In this document: positions 8,455-18,218 of the stretch, piece after piece
Position numbering within the stretch: position 1 is the first letter of the stretch
How the letters are laid out: each line of letters begins with the position of its first letter
Source: an uncultured Prevotellaceae bacterium
Lineage (GTDB): Bacteria > Bacteroidota > Bacteroidia > Bacteroidales > Muribaculaceae
Direction: 5' to 3'
Assembly (NCBI GenBank): GCA_900319525.1
Contig: ONOU01000003.1
Coordinates: 124,001-188,000, forward strand
DNA: 64,000 nucleotides
Made by a program: the position numbers and the translations under genes
The notes under the pieces: model-generated
Seen by the model: the letters and a program-made list of their open reading frames with translations, nothing else
The model's database searches: none
Told to the model about the DNA's origin: nothing

Positions 8455-9858
8455 ATGTATAACGTTGCACAACAGTGGAACCGCTGCCTTGACGTCATCA
8501 AGGCTAACCTGCCGACCGAGCAATATGATGTTTGGTTCGCTCCCATTGTTGCCGTTGACTTTGACCAGGAAAACAACCGCGTGACGCTTAGGGTGCCCTC
8601 TAAGTTCTTTGTTGAGCAGATCGAGGGACGATATATCACCATCCTCTCAGCAGCATTGAAGAAGGTGTTTGGCGATAACGTTAAGCTTACTTATAAATAC
8701 AATGTAGTGGCTAACGATGACACCAGTGCTGTCGAGCAGAACGAGGATAACTCCAGCATCAAGCTCAGGCAAGAGCTCAAGATGATCAAGCCCCGTGTCG
8801 CTAACCCCTTTGAGCGTGAAGACCAGCTCGAGGATATCGACCCGCAGCTCAATCCGCGATACACCTTCGAGAACTATTGCTGCAGCATGAGCAACAAGCT
8901 TGCTGTAAGTATTGGTCAGGCTATCGTCGAGCATCCCGAGGTGAAGACCTACAATCCGTTGTTTGTCTTCGGCTCAACCGGTGTGGGCAAGACCCACCTC
9001 CTGCAAGCCATCGGCATTAAACTCAAGGAGACTAACCCGCGCATGAGGGTGTTGTATGTATCTTCACGAGTGTTTGAGAGTCAATTTACCACGGCAATCC
9101 AGCAGAAGAAGATCAACGACTTCATCAATTTCTATCAGAGTATCGACGTGCTCCTGCTTGATGACATCCAGTTCCTTGCAGGCAAGCCCAAGACGCAAAA
9201 TACCTTCTTCCACATCTTCAACCACTTGCACCAGCACCAGCGCCAGCTGGTGATGTCGAGTGATTGCCGCCCCAGTGACCTGGACGGCATGGAACCCAGA
9301 CTCATCTCGCGCTTCAAGTGGGGAATGACGGTGGAACTGGCTAAGCCCGACTATGACCTTCGCCGCAGGTTCCTCGAGATGAAGGCGGCGCAGGACGGTC
9401 TCGACATCAGTGCCGAGGTGCTGGACTATATCGCCACCCATGTCACCGACAGCGTGCGTGAGCTTGAGGGCGTCATGGTCTCCATCCTTGCCCATGCCAC
9501 CATGCTGGGACAGGATATCACCATCGACCTGGCTCGTGACATTATCGGCAATACGGTCAAGACGACTCCCAAGCAGTTGACATTTGAGTACATCGCCGAG
9601 ACTGTAGCCGACTACTATAACCTGCCCACCGATGTCCTCTACGGCAAGTCACGCAAGCGTGAAATCAGTGACGCGCGCCAGCTGGTGATGTACCTGGCCA
9701 AGAAGGAAGCGCAGATGTCATCGACAAGCATCGGTGCCAAGCTTGACCGCACCCATGCCACCGTGCTCCATGCCTGCATCCAGATCGAGCAACGCATGTC
9801 GATAGAGAAGGACTTTTCAAGAGAAGTTCAGGCGATTACCGCTAGCCTGACTCAATAA
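8455..9858 (+). CDS. dnaA: Chromosomal replication initiator protein DnaA
   Basis: A 467-residue initiator in the usual order: domain I (residues 1-80), a short acidic linker, the AAA+ domain with Walker A GSTGVGKTH (from about 173) and Walker B LLLDDIQFL, and the C-terminal domain IV with its helix-turn-helix signature DRTHATVLHACIQI. In the cytosol it binds DnaA boxes as an ATP complex and opens oriC. The length is normal for Bacteroidetes. There is no Shine-Dalgarno sequence before the ATG, as is usual in this phylum. It stands alone: no dnaN follows, and the next gene is on the other strand. Confidence 0.97.
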   Translation: MYNVAQQWNRCLDVIKANLPTEQYDVWFAPIVAVDFDQENNRVTLRVPSKFFVEQIEGRYITILSAALKKVFGDNVKLTYKYNVVANDDTSAVEQNEDNSSIKLRQELKMIKPRVANPFEREDQLEDIDPQLNPRYTFENYCCSMSNKLAVSIGQAIVEHPEVKTYNPLFVFGSTGVGKTHLLQAIGIKLKETNPRMRVLYVSSRVFESQFTTAIQQKKINDFINFYQSIDVLLLDDIQFLAGKPKTQNTFFHIFNHLHQHQRQLVMSSDCRPSDLDGMEPRLISRFKWGMTVELAKPDYDLRRRFLEMKAAQDGLDISAEVLDYIATHVTDSVRELEGVMVSILAHATMLGQDITIDLARDIIGNTVKTTPKQLTFEYIAETVADYYNLPTDVLYGKSRKREISDARQLVMYLAKKEAQMSSTSIGAKLDRTHATVLHACIQIEQRMSIEKDFSREVQAITASLTQ

Positions 9859-9879
9859 TTGCAAGTCAAGATTATCCAG

Positions 9880-9918
9880 TGCGGGGGTGATTACAATATC
9901 AATTGGATCACCCCCGCA
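9880..9918 (+). terminator. Terminator downstream of dnaA
   Basis: 12-bp inverted repeat (9880-9891 with 9907-9918, core GCGGGGGTGAT) with a 15-nt loop, 21 bp after the dnaA stop, followed by TTGTTGT. Confidence 0.75.
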
Positions 9919-9950
9919 TTGTTGTCTGTCGCTCTCAAAAATGTATTACT

Positions 9951-9984
9951 CAAGTTTCTGAAGTGATAAACACTTCAAAACTTG
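9951..9984 (-). terminator. Second hairpin between dnaA and the exonuclease gene
   Basis: Inverted repeat CAAGTTTCTGAAGTG (9951-9965) / CACTTCAAAACTTG (9971-9984) with a 5-nt loop. It lies 6 bp after the stop of the minus-strand exonuclease gene and is the best candidate for its terminator. Confidence 0.65.
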
Positions 9985-9990
9985 AAAAAA

Positions 9991-10482
9991 TTACAGCAAC
10001 TGCATGGCGATGTGGGCACACGCCTCGGCGTCGGCCAGTGCATGGTGGTGGCGTTTCAGGTCATAGCCGCAGTAGGCGGCGACTGTCTGTAACTGGTGGT
10101 TGGGCAGTTGCTTGAGCAGGCGTTTCGACGTCTGGCACGTGCAATAGAACTCGTAGTCGGGGTAATCCATCTGATAGCAGCGGAAAACAGCCTTCAAGCA
10201 GCTCTCGTCAAAGGATTTGTTGTGCGCCACGAGGGGTAGCCCCTCGATGAGCGGCTCGATCTGTGCCCACACGTCGGGAAAGACGGGTGCGTCGTCGGTG
10301 TCTTCAGGCCCCAGGCCATGGACACGCTGGCACCAGTAGCTGTAATAGTTGGGTTCGGGCTGGATCAGCGAGTAGAATGTGTCGGTAATCTCACCGTCAC
10401 GCACAACCACCACGCCAACTGCACACACGCTGGTGCGCTCGCTGTTGGCTGTCTCAAAATCTATTGCCGCAAAGTTCTGCAT
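9991..10482 (-). CDS. DnaQ-like (DEDDh) 3'-5' exonuclease domain protein
   Basis: A 163-residue stand-alone exonuclease domain. All DEDDh ligands are visible: D8 and E10 in IDFETA, D92 in HNKSFDESC, and H147/D151 in HALADAEA. Such proteins resemble the proofreading subunit of DNA polymerase III or the exonuclease part of DinG and degrade DNA or RNA 3'-5' with two metal ions; the actual substrate is not known. The start at 10482 is chosen because the fold begins at once (MQNFAAIDFE); the upstream in-frame extension overlaps a minus-strand -7 box (TAATTTTG, complement of 10512-10519). Confidence 0.88.
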   Translation of the reverse strand: MQNFAAIDFETANSERTSVCAVGVVVVRDGEITDTFYSLIQPEPNYYSYWCQRVHGLGPEDTDDAPVFPDVWAQIEPLIEGLPLVAHNKSFDESCLKAVFRCYQMDYPDYEFYCTCQTSKRLLKQLPNHQLQTVAAYCGYDLKRHHHALADAEACAHIAMQLL

Positions 10483-10613
10483 GATGCTTCGGTCAGTGTG
10501 AATTGTAGCGGCAAAATTACTAATTAAAAGGGTAATCAAGACGATTTTATTAAAATTAAAGCGACTTTTAAACATTTTCGGGTATCGGGAGTCAAAAAGT
10601 GGCGCAAATCCAA

Positions 10614-10643
10614 TTGTTGATTGAAAAAAAGTGCGTAAATTTG
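10614..10643 (+). promoter_or_regulatory. gyrA promoter
   Basis: TTG at 10614-10616, 19-bp spacer, TAAATTTG at 10636-10643. The predicted leader to the gyrA ATG is about 90 nt and contains a small AGCC-TGG-GGCT hairpin of unknown meaning. Confidence 0.65.
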
Positions 10644-10740
10644 TAAGTTAAACCTAACATCGAGGTCTGTGTGCTAGCCTGGGGCTAAAGTGAGCCTGCA
10701 GTGCACGGCCTGGAACAGATTTAAAAAAGAATTATTGAGA

Positions 10741-13284
10741 ATGGACAACGATCGAATTCTAGAGATCAACATTGAGAACGAAATGAAGACCAGCTACATC
10801 GACTACTCGATGTCGGTCATCGTTTCGCGTGCGCTACCCGATGTGCGCGACGGCTTCAAGCCGGTGCACCGCAGGGTACTCTATGGCATGGACAAGTTGC
10901 GCAACTACTCCAATGCCCCCTACAAGAAGTCGGCACGTATTGTCGGCGATGTGCTGGGTAAGTACCACCCCCACGGCGATTCTTCGGTTTACTTTGCCAT
11001 GGTCCGCTTGGCCCAGGAATGGGCAATGCGCTATCCGCTGGTGGACGGACAAGGTAACTTTGGCTCGGTCGATGGTGACAGCCCCGCTGCCATGCGTTAT
11101 ACCGAGGTGCGTCTCGACAAGATGGGCGAGAGCATGATGGAGGACATGGACAAGGACACCGTGGACTTTGTACCTAACTTTGACAACACCCTGGAGGAAC
11201 CCTCGGTGCTGCCCACCCGCATCCCCAACCTGCTGGTGAACGGTGCGACGGGTATCGCTGTCGGCATGGCCACCAACATGGCTCCCCACAACCTGGGCGA
11301 GTGCATCGACGGCTGCCTGGCATTGCTCGAGGATCCCGAGATGGAGGTAAGCGACCTGATGAACTACATCAAGGCTCCCGACTTCCCCACGGGCGGTATC
11401 ATCTACGGCTATCAGGGTGTGAAAGACGCCTTTGAGACAGGACGCGGTCGCATCGTCGTGCGGGCCAAGGCCGAGATCGAGACCGAGCACAACCACGAGC
11501 GTATCGTCGTGAACGAGATTCCCTATAACGTCAACAAGAAGGACCTGATCGAGAACATAGCACGACTGGTCGAGGAAAAGAAGATTGAGGGCATTGCCGA
11601 CATCAACGACGAGAGCGACCGCCATGGTATGCGCATCGTTATCGATGTCAAGAAGGACTTTAACCCCAATGTGCTGCTCAACAAGCTTTACAAGATGACT
11701 GAGTTGCAGTCGTCCTTCAGCGTGAACAATGTGTGCCTGGTTAACGGCCGTCCCATGCTGCTGAACCTCAAGCAATTGCTGCACTACTTCCTGGAGCACC
11801 GCCATGAGGTGGTGATCCGCCGCACTCAGTTTGACCTCAAGAAGGCCAAGGAGCGTGCCCACATCCTGGAAGGACTCATCATCGCCAGCGACAACATCGA
11901 CGAGGTGATCGCCATCATCAAGAGCAGCGACTCGACCGAACACGCCATCCAGCGCCTGTGTGAGCGCTTCAGCCTCACCGAGGTGCAGGCACGTGCCATC
12001 GTCGAGATGCGTCTGCGCCAGCTCACTGGCTTGGAGCAGGAGAAGCTGCACAACGAGTTGGCCGAGGTGCGCAAGACCATCGAGCACTTGCAGGCTATCC
12101 TCGACGATCCCGCCGAGTGCCGCAAGGTCATCGAGGAGGAACTGCTCGAGGTCAAGGAGAAATTTGGCGACGAGCGCCGCACCCAGATCGAATATTCCAG
12201 CGAGGAGATGAATGCCGAGGACTTCTATAGCGATGATCCCATGATTATCACCATCTCCCACTTTGGTTATATCAAGCGCACCCCGCTCAAGGAATATCGT
12301 GCCCAGGCACGTGGTGGCGTGGGCGCCAAGGGCAGTGACACACGCGATGAGGACTTCATCGAGTATGTCTATGAAGCCACCAACCATAACTACATGCTGT
12401 TCTTCACGGCCACGGGTCGCTGCTTCTGGCTGCGCGTGTTTGAGATTCCCGAGGGTGCAAAGAACAGCAAGGGTCGTGCTATCCAGAATCTGCTCAACCT
12501 GGATGCCGAGAACCGTATCATGGCCTTTGTCCGTGCAACGGCACTCACCGATCCCGAGTACAACCAGTCACATTATATCGTATTTGCCACCAAGAACGGT
12601 ATCGTGAAACGTACCCGCTTGAGCGAATACTCACGTCCGCGTGCCAACGGCGTTCGTGCCCTCAACATCAATGATGACGACAAGCTCGTGGGCGCTATCC
12701 TCACCGAGGGCAATAGCGAGGTGATCCTGGCCAACAGCAAGGGCTATGCTATCCGCTTCGCCGAGACTCAGGTGCGCGCTATGGGCCGCACCGCCACTGG
12801 CGTCAGGGGTATGAGCCTGACTGAGGGCGATGAGATAATCGGCATGATCTGCATGCGCGACGGAACCCGCGACAATGTGCTTGTCGTCTCGGAGCAGGGT
12901 ATGGGCAAACGCAGTGCCCTCGAGGATTACCGCGTAACCCATCGAGGCGGAAAGGGTGTTAAAACCATTAACATTACACCAAAAACTGGCAAGCTAATTG
13001 CAATCAAGAATGTGAATGACGATAACGACCTTGTCATCATCAACAAGAGCGGTATTGCCATTAGACTTAAAGTTAGTTCACTGCGCATCGTGGGTCGAGC
13101 AACGCAAGGCGTGAGACTCATCAATCTGGAAAAGAAGAATGACGAGATTGCAAGCGTTTGCAAGGTGGACACCGAGCCCGAGAGTACCGATGAGGAAGGC
13201 GTTCGCGACGCCTTCAACGGGGATGTGAATGAGAACATCGAACCCACCGAGAACGCCGAGGACTCTGGAAACTCACAAGAATGA
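10741..13284 (+). CDS. gyrA: DNA gyrase subunit A
   Basis: An 847-residue type II topoisomerase subunit; with GyrB it introduces negative supercoils. The catalytic Tyr120 sits in AAMRYTE. The quinolone-determining region reads [14 protein letters not shown]: Ser81 (E. coli Ser83) is kept, but the position of E. coli Asp87 is Phe85. The C-terminal half holds the blades of the DNA-wrapping domain, with a GyrA-box-like [12 protein letters not shown] near residue 520, and ends in an acidic Glu/Asn-rich tail. The ATG at 10741 is chosen over an upstream in-frame GTG because homologues start with MDNDRI-type sequence. An exported TPR gene follows after 39 bp with no visible terminator between. Confidence 0.97.
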   Translation: MDNDRILEINIENEMKTSYIDYSMSVIVSRALPDVRDGFKPVHRRVLYGMDKLRNYSNAPYKKSARIVGDVLGKYHPHGDSSVYFAMVRLAQEWAMRYPLVDGQGNFGSVDGDSPAAMRYTEVRLDKMGESMMEDMDKDTVDFVPNFDNTLEEPSVLPTRIPNLLVNGATGIAVGMATNMAPHNLGECIDGCLALLEDPEMEVSDLMNYIKAPDFPTGGIIYGYQGVKDAFETGRGRIVVRAKAEIETEHNHERIVVNEIPYNVNKKDLIENIARLVEEKKIEGIADINDESDRHGMRIVIDVKKDFNPNVLLNKLYKMTELQSSFSVNNVCLVNGRPMLLNLKQLLHYFLEHRHEVVIRRTQFDLKKAKERAHILEGLIIASDNIDEVIAIIKSSDSTEHAIQRLCERFSLTEVQARAIVEMRLRQLTGLEQEKLHNELAEVRKTIEHLQAILDDPAECRKVIEEELLEVKEKFGDERRTQIEYSSEEMNAEDFYSDDPMIITISHFGYIKRTPLKEYRAQARGGVGAKGSDTRDEDFIEYVYEATNHNYMLFFTATGRCFWLRVFEIPEGAKNSKGRAIQNLLNLDAENRIMAFVRATALTDPEYNQSHYIVFATKNGIVKRTRLSEYSRPRANGVRALNINDDDKLVGAILTEGNSEVILANSKGYAIRFAETQVRAMGRTATGVRGMSLTEGDEIIGMICMRDGTRDNVLVVSEQGMGKRSALEDYRVTHRGGKGVKTINITPKTGKLIAIKNVNDDNDLVIINKSGIAIRLKVSSLRIVGRATQGVRLINLEKKNDEIASVCKVDTEPESTDEEGVRDAFNGDVNENIEPTENAEDSGNSQE

Positions 13285-13323
13285 AAAAACAAACATTATA
13301 AACCAATTTAATTGTTAAGAAAA

Positions 13324-14469
13324 ATGAAAAAGATGATTCTTCTGGGCGCCGCCGCCATCATGATGGCTTCGAGCGCATCGGCTCAGATGAGCCTCGTGAA
13401 AGATCTCGCCAAGAAGGCTGGATCGAGCAACCCGATGGACTTGATTGAGGTGCTCGACAAGATTGAGCCCGCCTTTACCAATCCCGAGAGCGCAAATGAC
13501 GTGCTCACATGGTTCACCGCCGGTAAGGCTGCCTTTGGCATCTATGATGAGATGTACAAGATGAAAATCATGCAGCAGCCTGTTGACGACAAGATGATGA
13601 GCCAGGCCCTGAGCGCTGCCTATGAGTACTACCAGAAGGCTCTGCCTCTTGACTCGGTTGTTGAGATGGACAAGAATGGCATGCCCAAGCTCAATAAGGA
13701 CGGCAGCAAGAAGGTGAAGACCAAGTACAGCAAGGACATCATCGGCGCGCTCACCTCACACATGGGTGATATCGCCAATGCCGGTAACATCTATCTGCAG
13801 GCAAGCGATTGGGAGAATGCAGCAATGGCATTTGGCAACTATGCCGACATCGCCAGCTCGCCCTTTGCTATTGCCAATGGCGTTGCCGCAGCCGACAGCA
13901 CCTTGAGCCAGGTTCGCTTCTTCCAGGGTTACTCGCAGTACCAGATTAAGGAGTATGCTGGTGCCTATGAGAACTTTACCAAGGCTCGCAAGCTGGGTTA
14001 CACCGACAACAACATCGTTGACTTCCAGACCTCGTCGCTGGCCAATTTGGTTCAGGGCATGCTGGACAACAACGAGTTTGACAAGGCCAACAATTTCATC
14101 GACAATGCGCTCAAGGCCGATCCCATGAACGGAACGTTGCACGACATCAAGGGCTTCACTGTAGAGCTTCAGAATAAGGATGTTGACGCAGCTCTTCCTT
14201 ACTACCGCAAGGCCACTGAGGTTGATCCCACCTACGCAAACGCTTTCTTTGATGTAGGCCGCTGCCTCTACCTGAAGGCACAAAAGATTATCGATGACAA
14301 TCCCACTGCCACCAACGCTGACTTGATTCCCAAGATCAAGCCCATCTATGACGAGGCTATTCCCTTCCTGCAGAAGGCGGTTGATCTGAACACCAATCCT
14401 GATGACAAGAAGGCCAAGAACGTCCTCGACGACATCCTCTACAAGTTTGAGGTCATGGGCGTGAAGTAA
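13324..14469 (+). CDS. Exported tetratricopeptide-repeat protein (paralogue 1)
   Basis: A 381-residue protein with a Sec signal peptide (MKKMILLGAAAIMM..., probable cleavage at ASA-QM). The mature part is helical with TPR-like units, clearest at AYENFTKARKLGY and ALPYYRKATEVDPTYANAFFDVGRCLY. It should be periplasmic or outer-membrane-associated and serve as a protein-interaction scaffold; no enzyme motif is present. An in-frame TTG at 13312 is less likely than the ATG at 13324. The next gene is a clear paralogue with the same plan, including DSVVEMDKNG / DTIPVLDKKG and the KVKTKYSKDIIG / KVKTRFSKEVIG blocks. Confidence 0.8.
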   Translation: MKKMILLGAAAIMMASSASAQMSLVKDLAKKAGSSNPMDLIEVLDKIEPAFTNPESANDVLTWFTAGKAAFGIYDEMYKMKIMQQPVDDKMMSQALSAAYEYYQKALPLDSVVEMDKNGMPKLNKDGSKKVKTKYSKDIIGALTSHMGDIANAGNIYLQASDWENAAMAFGNYADIASSPFAIANGVAAADSTLSQVRFFQGYSQYQIKEYAGAYENFTKARKLGYTDNNIVDFQTSSLANLVQGMLDNNEFDKANNFIDNALKADPMNGTLHDIKGFTVELQNKDVDAALPYYRKATEVDPTYANAFFDVGRCLYLKAQKIIDDNPTATNADLIPKIKPIYDEAIPFLQKAVDLNTNPDDKKAKNVLDDILYKFEVMGVK

Positions 14470-14490
14470 GAAATTTTTATGATCAATACC

Positions 14491-14530
14491 GCGGGCGGTG
14501 AGGAGGCGATAATGCCACTTCGCCGCCCGC
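14491..14530 (+). terminator. GC-rich hairpin between the two TPR genes
   Basis: GCGGGCGG (14491-14498) pairs with CCGCCCGC (14523-14530), 21 bp after the stop of the first TPR gene. No strong T run follows, so termination may be partial. Confidence 0.55.
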
Positions 14531-14544
14531 CTGCTGTCAGCGTG

Positions 14545-14576
14545 TTTGCATGGTTGTGGAAATTTGAGTAATTTTG
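14545..14576 (+). promoter_or_regulatory. Promoter of the second TPR gene
   Basis: TTTG at 14545-14548, 20-bp spacer, TAATTTTG at 14569-14576: a full match to the Bacteroides -33/-7 pattern. The transcript would have a leader of about 20 nt. Confidence 0.75.
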
Positions 14577-14603
14577 CAGCGGTTTTAATTAGGAGAATCT
14601 ATT

Positions 14604-15845
14604 GTGAAGAAGTTTGTGATCATAGTGGCCTCTTGTATGGCTTTGACCTTCAATGCTACGGCACAGCGACAACTCATCGGTCAGGCCAAGAAGGATATCA
14701 GCGGCTTGACGATGACTGTTGACAGCTATAATAAGGCATTCAACAAATTCAAGCCAGCCTTGACACACGAGGAAACGTGCAATCATCCGGGCACATGGGC
14801 CCTTGCCAACCGCATGATGGTTGAACTGTTTGACAAGTACGAGGACAATAGGCGCGTAGGCAAGAAGGTGGATATCAAGGCAATGGGTCATGCGCTGCTC
14901 GATGCCTATGATTATGGCCTCAAGTCTCTCGCGCTGGACACGATACCCGTGCTGGATAAAAAAGGCAATCCCGTCATTGACAAGAAGACCAAGCGCCCCA
15001 AGGTCAAGACCCGCTTTAGCAAGGAGGTCATTGGCCGGTTGCTCGATTATCATGACAATTATCGCATCATTGGCAGCGAGTTATATAATGTGAAGGATTG
15101 GGATGGTGCCTACAAGGCATGGGATGACTACTGCCAGATGGCCGCACGTACCGATAATCCCCGATGGATCAAGCCCGACAGCATCGTGGCTGAAGTCCGC
15201 TATTATCAAGGCATCGCCGCATGGCAGCGGGCCGACACCATTGACGCGGTGCGCCTGTTCAGTATCGCTCGTCATTCAGGGTATAAGCACAAGGAGGCCT
15301 ATGACTACGCTCTGGTGTGCCTCAGTGACTTGGGCAATGAGGCAGAAGTCGTGAAACTGGCCTGGGAGGCCTTTCTTAAGTTCGGCACCAGCGACCCCCA
15401 GTACATCCGCATCCTCATCAACGACTATCTCTCCAAAGAGGATTTCTCGGGAGCTAACGACCTCATCGACGATGCCCTGGAGGCCAAACCCAACGATGAC
15501 GAGCTGTTGAACCTCAAGGGCCTCATCATCGAGAACCAGGAGGACATCTACCAGGCATTCCCTTATTATCAGCGCTGTATTGAACTCAACGACAGCAATG
15601 CCAGCGGGTTGTTCAATGTGGGACGGTACTTTTACAACAAGGCGATGGAGACCAGGCAGAACAGCATGCTGACTGGCAAGAAGTTGGCCAATCTGGTCAA
15701 CCCCATCTATCGTGAAGCGTTGCCCTATCTGGAAAAGTCCTATGCCATCAATCCCCGCAATGTCGATGTGCGCAATGCTCTGCGTGATATCTATTACAAG
15801 CTGGGCGAGGCCGACAAACTCCAGCAGATAGAATCAGCACAGTAG
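14604..15845 (+). CDS. Exported tetratricopeptide-repeat protein (paralogue 2)
   Basis: A 413-residue paralogue of the preceding gene, with a signal peptide (cleavage likely at ATA-QR) and C-terminal TPR units (AFPYYQRCIELNDSNASGLFN). The start is GTG at 14604, supported by an AGGAG sequence 9 bp upstream (a rare true Shine-Dalgarno in this window), by the signal peptide directly after it, and by the promoter 28 bp before. Function unknown; probably a periplasmic or outer-membrane scaffold. The pair arose by tandem duplication, but only this copy has a clear promoter of its own. Confidence 0.8.
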   Translation: MKKFVIIVASCMALTFNATAQRQLIGQAKKDISGLTMTVDSYNKAFNKFKPALTHEETCNHPGTWALANRMMVELFDKYEDNRRVGKKVDIKAMGHALLDAYDYGLKSLALDTIPVLDKKGNPVIDKKTKRPKVKTRFSKEVIGRLLDYHDNYRIIGSELYNVKDWDGAYKAWDDYCQMAARTDNPRWIKPDSIVAEVRYYQGIAAWQRADTIDAVRLFSIARHSGYKHKEAYDYALVCLSDLGNEAEVVKLAWEAFLKFGTSDPQYIRILINDYLSKEDFSGANDLIDDALEAKPNDDELLNLKGLIIENQEDIYQAFPYYQRCIELNDSNASGLFNVGRYFYNKAMETRQNSMLTGKKLANLVNPIYREALPYLEKSYAINPRNVDVRNALRDIYYKLGEADKLQQIESAQ

Positions 15846-15870
15846 CAGCAACGGGAAGAACATGACGAAA

Positions 15871-15914
15871 CAATAGAGCCGCAGCAAGGGGTGACCCCTG
15901 TTGCGGCTTATTGT
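15871..15914. terminator. Bidirectional terminator between TPR2 and lpxA
   Basis: Long inverted repeat: CAATA-AGCCGCA-CA...GGGGTgACCCC...TTGCGGCT-ATTG, with nested stems and short mismatches, centred at 15892-15893. It lies between two convergent genes (stops at 15845 and 15940). Confidence 0.8.
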
Positions 15915-15939
15915 TGTATCAATGCTAGGCGGTGATTCC

Positions 15940-16713
15940 TTACGGCTTGCGAACGATACCGCGCTTGCTGTTGCGTACAAACTCGATGACAATGTCGCGC
16001 TCGGCGCTGGCTGGCAGCTTGCTTGCCTCTTCCAGCGACTGGGTGACATTCAGTCCCGAGTCATAGATGGTGCGGTAAACGTCGGCGATGGCATCGATCT
16101 GCTCGCTGGTGTAGCCTCGACGGTGCAGTCCCACCTTGTTGATGCCCTCATAGGCGATGGGGTAGCGTGCCGCCATACAATAGGGCGGAATGTCCTTGTT
16201 GACAAGGGCGCCACCTTGAATCATCACGTGGCAGCCGATCTTGGTGAACTGGTGCACGAGAGCACCGCCACCGATGATGGCCCAGTCTGCGACCTCGACC
16301 TCGCCGGCGAGTTGTGCCGCATTGGACATGATGACGTGATTGCCCACAACGCAGTCGTGTGCCACGTGGCAATAGGCCATAATCAGGCAGTTATCGCCCA
16401 CGACGGTCTTGCCGCGCGAGGCGGTGCCACGATGAATGGTCACAAACTCGCGTATAACGGTGTTGTCGCCGATGATGGCAACCGTGTCCTCGCCTTGAAA
16501 CTTCAGGTCTTGAGGTATGTCGCCCACAACGGCATTTGAGTGTATGTGGCAGTTCTTGCCAACGCGTGCGCCACTGTGTACAACGGCGCCGCTGTCGATG
16601 ATCGTGCCGTCACCAATCTCCACATTGGCATCGATGGTCACGAACGGACCGATTTTCACGTCTTTACCGATTTTTGCGTCGGGATGGACGACGGCAAACT
16701 GATGGATATCCAT
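15940..16713 (-). CDS. lpxA: Acyl-ACP-UDP-N-acetylglucosamine O-acyltransferase
   Basis: A 257-residue left-handed beta-helix enzyme made of hexapeptide repeats. It catalyses the first step of lipid A synthesis, transfer of a 3-hydroxyacyl chain to UDP-GlcNAc, in the cytosol. The catalytic His119 is in YCHVAHDCVVGN (E. coli His125), and the VHQFTKIG and KVGLHRRGYT blocks are in place. The C-terminal domain is of normal length. It is last in the minus-strand run lpxD - lpxC/fabZ - lpxA, with 54 bp to lpxC/fabZ. Confidence 0.95.
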   Translation of the reverse strand: MDIHQFAVVHPDAKIGKDVKIGPFVTIDANVEIGDGTIIDSGAVVHSGARVGKNCHIHSNAVVGDIPQDLKFQGEDTVAIIGDNTVIREFVTIHRGTASRGKTVVGDNCLIMAYCHVAHDCVVGNHVIMSNAAQLAGEVEVADWAIIGGGALVHQFTKIGCHVMIQGGALVNKDIPPYCMAARYPIAYEGINKVGLHRRGYTSEQIDAIADVYRTIYDSGLNVTQSLEEASKLPASAERDIVIEFVRNSKRGIVRKP

Positions 16714-16767
16714 ATTGAATTGTGTTTCTTGTGTCTGTTATTGATTTCTTATCTAAAAGCCTAAAGC

Positions 16768-18162
16768 CTACTCCTGATTCTTGACAATCTGAGCCATGAA
16801 CTCGGCCTCGGTGACGATTTTCTCGCCCACAAAGGCATATCCCTTCATGATTGCGGTACCGCGGCGAATGGGGGTCATCAGCGACAGGTGGAAAATGAGC
16901 GTGTCGCCGGGGACTACCTTGTTGCGGAATTTCACATTGTCAATCTTGAGGAAATAGGTTGAGTAGTTCTGGGGATCCTCAACACTGCTGAGCACCAGGA
17001 TGCCGCCCACCTGGGCCATCGCTTCGACCTGGAGCACACCGGGCATGATGGGCTCATGGGGAAAGTGACCCTGGAAGAAGGGCTCATTGGCGGTGACGTT
17101 CTTGATGCCTACCACATGCTTCTTGCCCTTCTCGATGATCTTGTCAACCAGGAGCATGGGATAGCGGTGGGGCAGCATGGCACGAATCTGGTTGATGTCA
17201 TACAGCGGTTCCTTGTTGGGGTCGTAGATGGGTGCCTGCACGTTTTGGTAACGCAACTCTTGGCGTATCTTCTTGGATAACTGGGTGTTGATGGTGTGGC
17301 CAGGACGCGTGGCGACGATGCGCCCTTTCAACGGGCGGCCAATCAGCGCCAAGTCACCCATCACGTCAAGCAGCTTGTGACGGGCGGGCTCGTTCTTGAA
17401 AGCCAGCGGCTTGTTGTTGAGGTAGCCCAACTCGCTTGCTTGCTTGTGCGGCACGTTCATCACGTCGGCCAGGTGGTCCAGCTCTTCCTGCTTCATGGCC
17501 GAGTCATAGATGACGATGGCGTTGTCCAGGTCTCCGCCCCTGATGAGGCCGAGCTGCACGAGGGGCACGACCTCACGCACGAACACAAACGTGCGGCTGG
17601 CTGCTATCTCCTGCTTGAACTGGCGGATGTCGTTCAGTGAGGCAAACTGGTTGCCCAGCACGGGCGAGTCAAACTCGATCATGCAGTCGATGGAGAAATC
17701 GTCGTCGGGCAGGACGATGAGCGATGAGCCCGTCTCCTTGTCAACCACCTTGATGCGCTGTTTCACGACATAGAATTCCTTCTCGGCTTCCTGCTCGATG
17801 ATGCCTGCTTTCTCAATCTCTTGACACCACATGATGGCGCTGCCGTCCAGAATGGGCACCTCGCCACAGTTTACCTCGATCAGGCAATTGTCGATGCCGG
17901 CGGCATACAGGGCGGCCATGGCGTGCTCGATAGTGCTCACGCGGGCTTCCTTGTTGCTCTTACTGGCAATGACTGTGCCGCGGGTGGTCTCTACCACGTG
18001 CTCGGCAAGCGCTTGGATGGTGGGTTGTCCTTCCATATCGATGCGCTTGAACACGTATCCCGTGTTCACATCGGCTGGTTTGAACGTGGCTGTCGAGAGT
18101 TGTCCCGTGTGCAGGCCCTTGCCCGTCACGGTGAAGGCATTCTTCAGTGTCGTTTGTTTCAT
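16768..18162 (-). CDS. lpxC/fabZ: Bifunctional LpxC deacetylase / FabZ dehydratase
   Basis: A 464-residue fusion typical of Bacteroidetes. Residues 1-300 form LpxC (UDP-3-O-acyl-GlcNAc deacetylase, the committed step of lipid A synthesis) with zinc ligands H80 (TIEHAMAAL), H262 and D266 (RHKLLDVMGD) and catalytic H289 (RPGHT). Residues 320-464 form FabZ (3-hydroxyacyl-ACP dehydratase) with LPHRYPMLLVD, catalytic H366 in GHFP and E380 in LQVEAMAQ. Fusion balances fatty-acid and lipid A synthesis in one polypeptide. Gaps of 54 and 56 bp separate it from lpxA and lpxD on the same strand. Confidence 0.96.
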   Translation of the reverse strand: MKQTTLKNAFTVTGKGLHTGQLSTATFKPADVNTGYVFKRIDMEGQPTIQALAEHVVETTRGTVIASKSNKEARVSTIEHAMAALYAAGIDNCLIEVNCGEVPILDGSAIMWCQEIEKAGIIEQEAEKEFYVVKQRIKVVDKETGSSLIVLPDDDFSIDCMIEFDSPVLGNQFASLNDIRQFKQEIAASRTFVFVREVVPLVQLGLIRGGDLDNAIVIYDSAMKQEELDHLADVMNVPHKQASELGYLNNKPLAFKNEPARHKLLDVMGDLALIGRPLKGRIVATRPGHTINTQLSKKIRQELRYQNVQAPIYDPNKEPLYDINQIRAMLPHRYPMLLVDKIIEKGKKHVVGIKNVTANEPFFQGHFPHEPIMPGVLQVEAMAQVGGILVLSSVEDPQNYSTYFLKIDNVKFRNKVVPGDTLIFHLSLMTPIRRGTAIMKGYAFVGEKIVTEAEFMAQIVKNQE

Positions 18163-18218
18163 TATATCACTAACTTTTCTTTCAATACTTTAGTTGTTTA
18201 GAAATCGCAGACGGACTC

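Noticed and set aside
10834-12387. 517-codon open frame on the minus strand
   Set aside because: Antisense to gyrA; low-complexity, without motif, start region or promoter.
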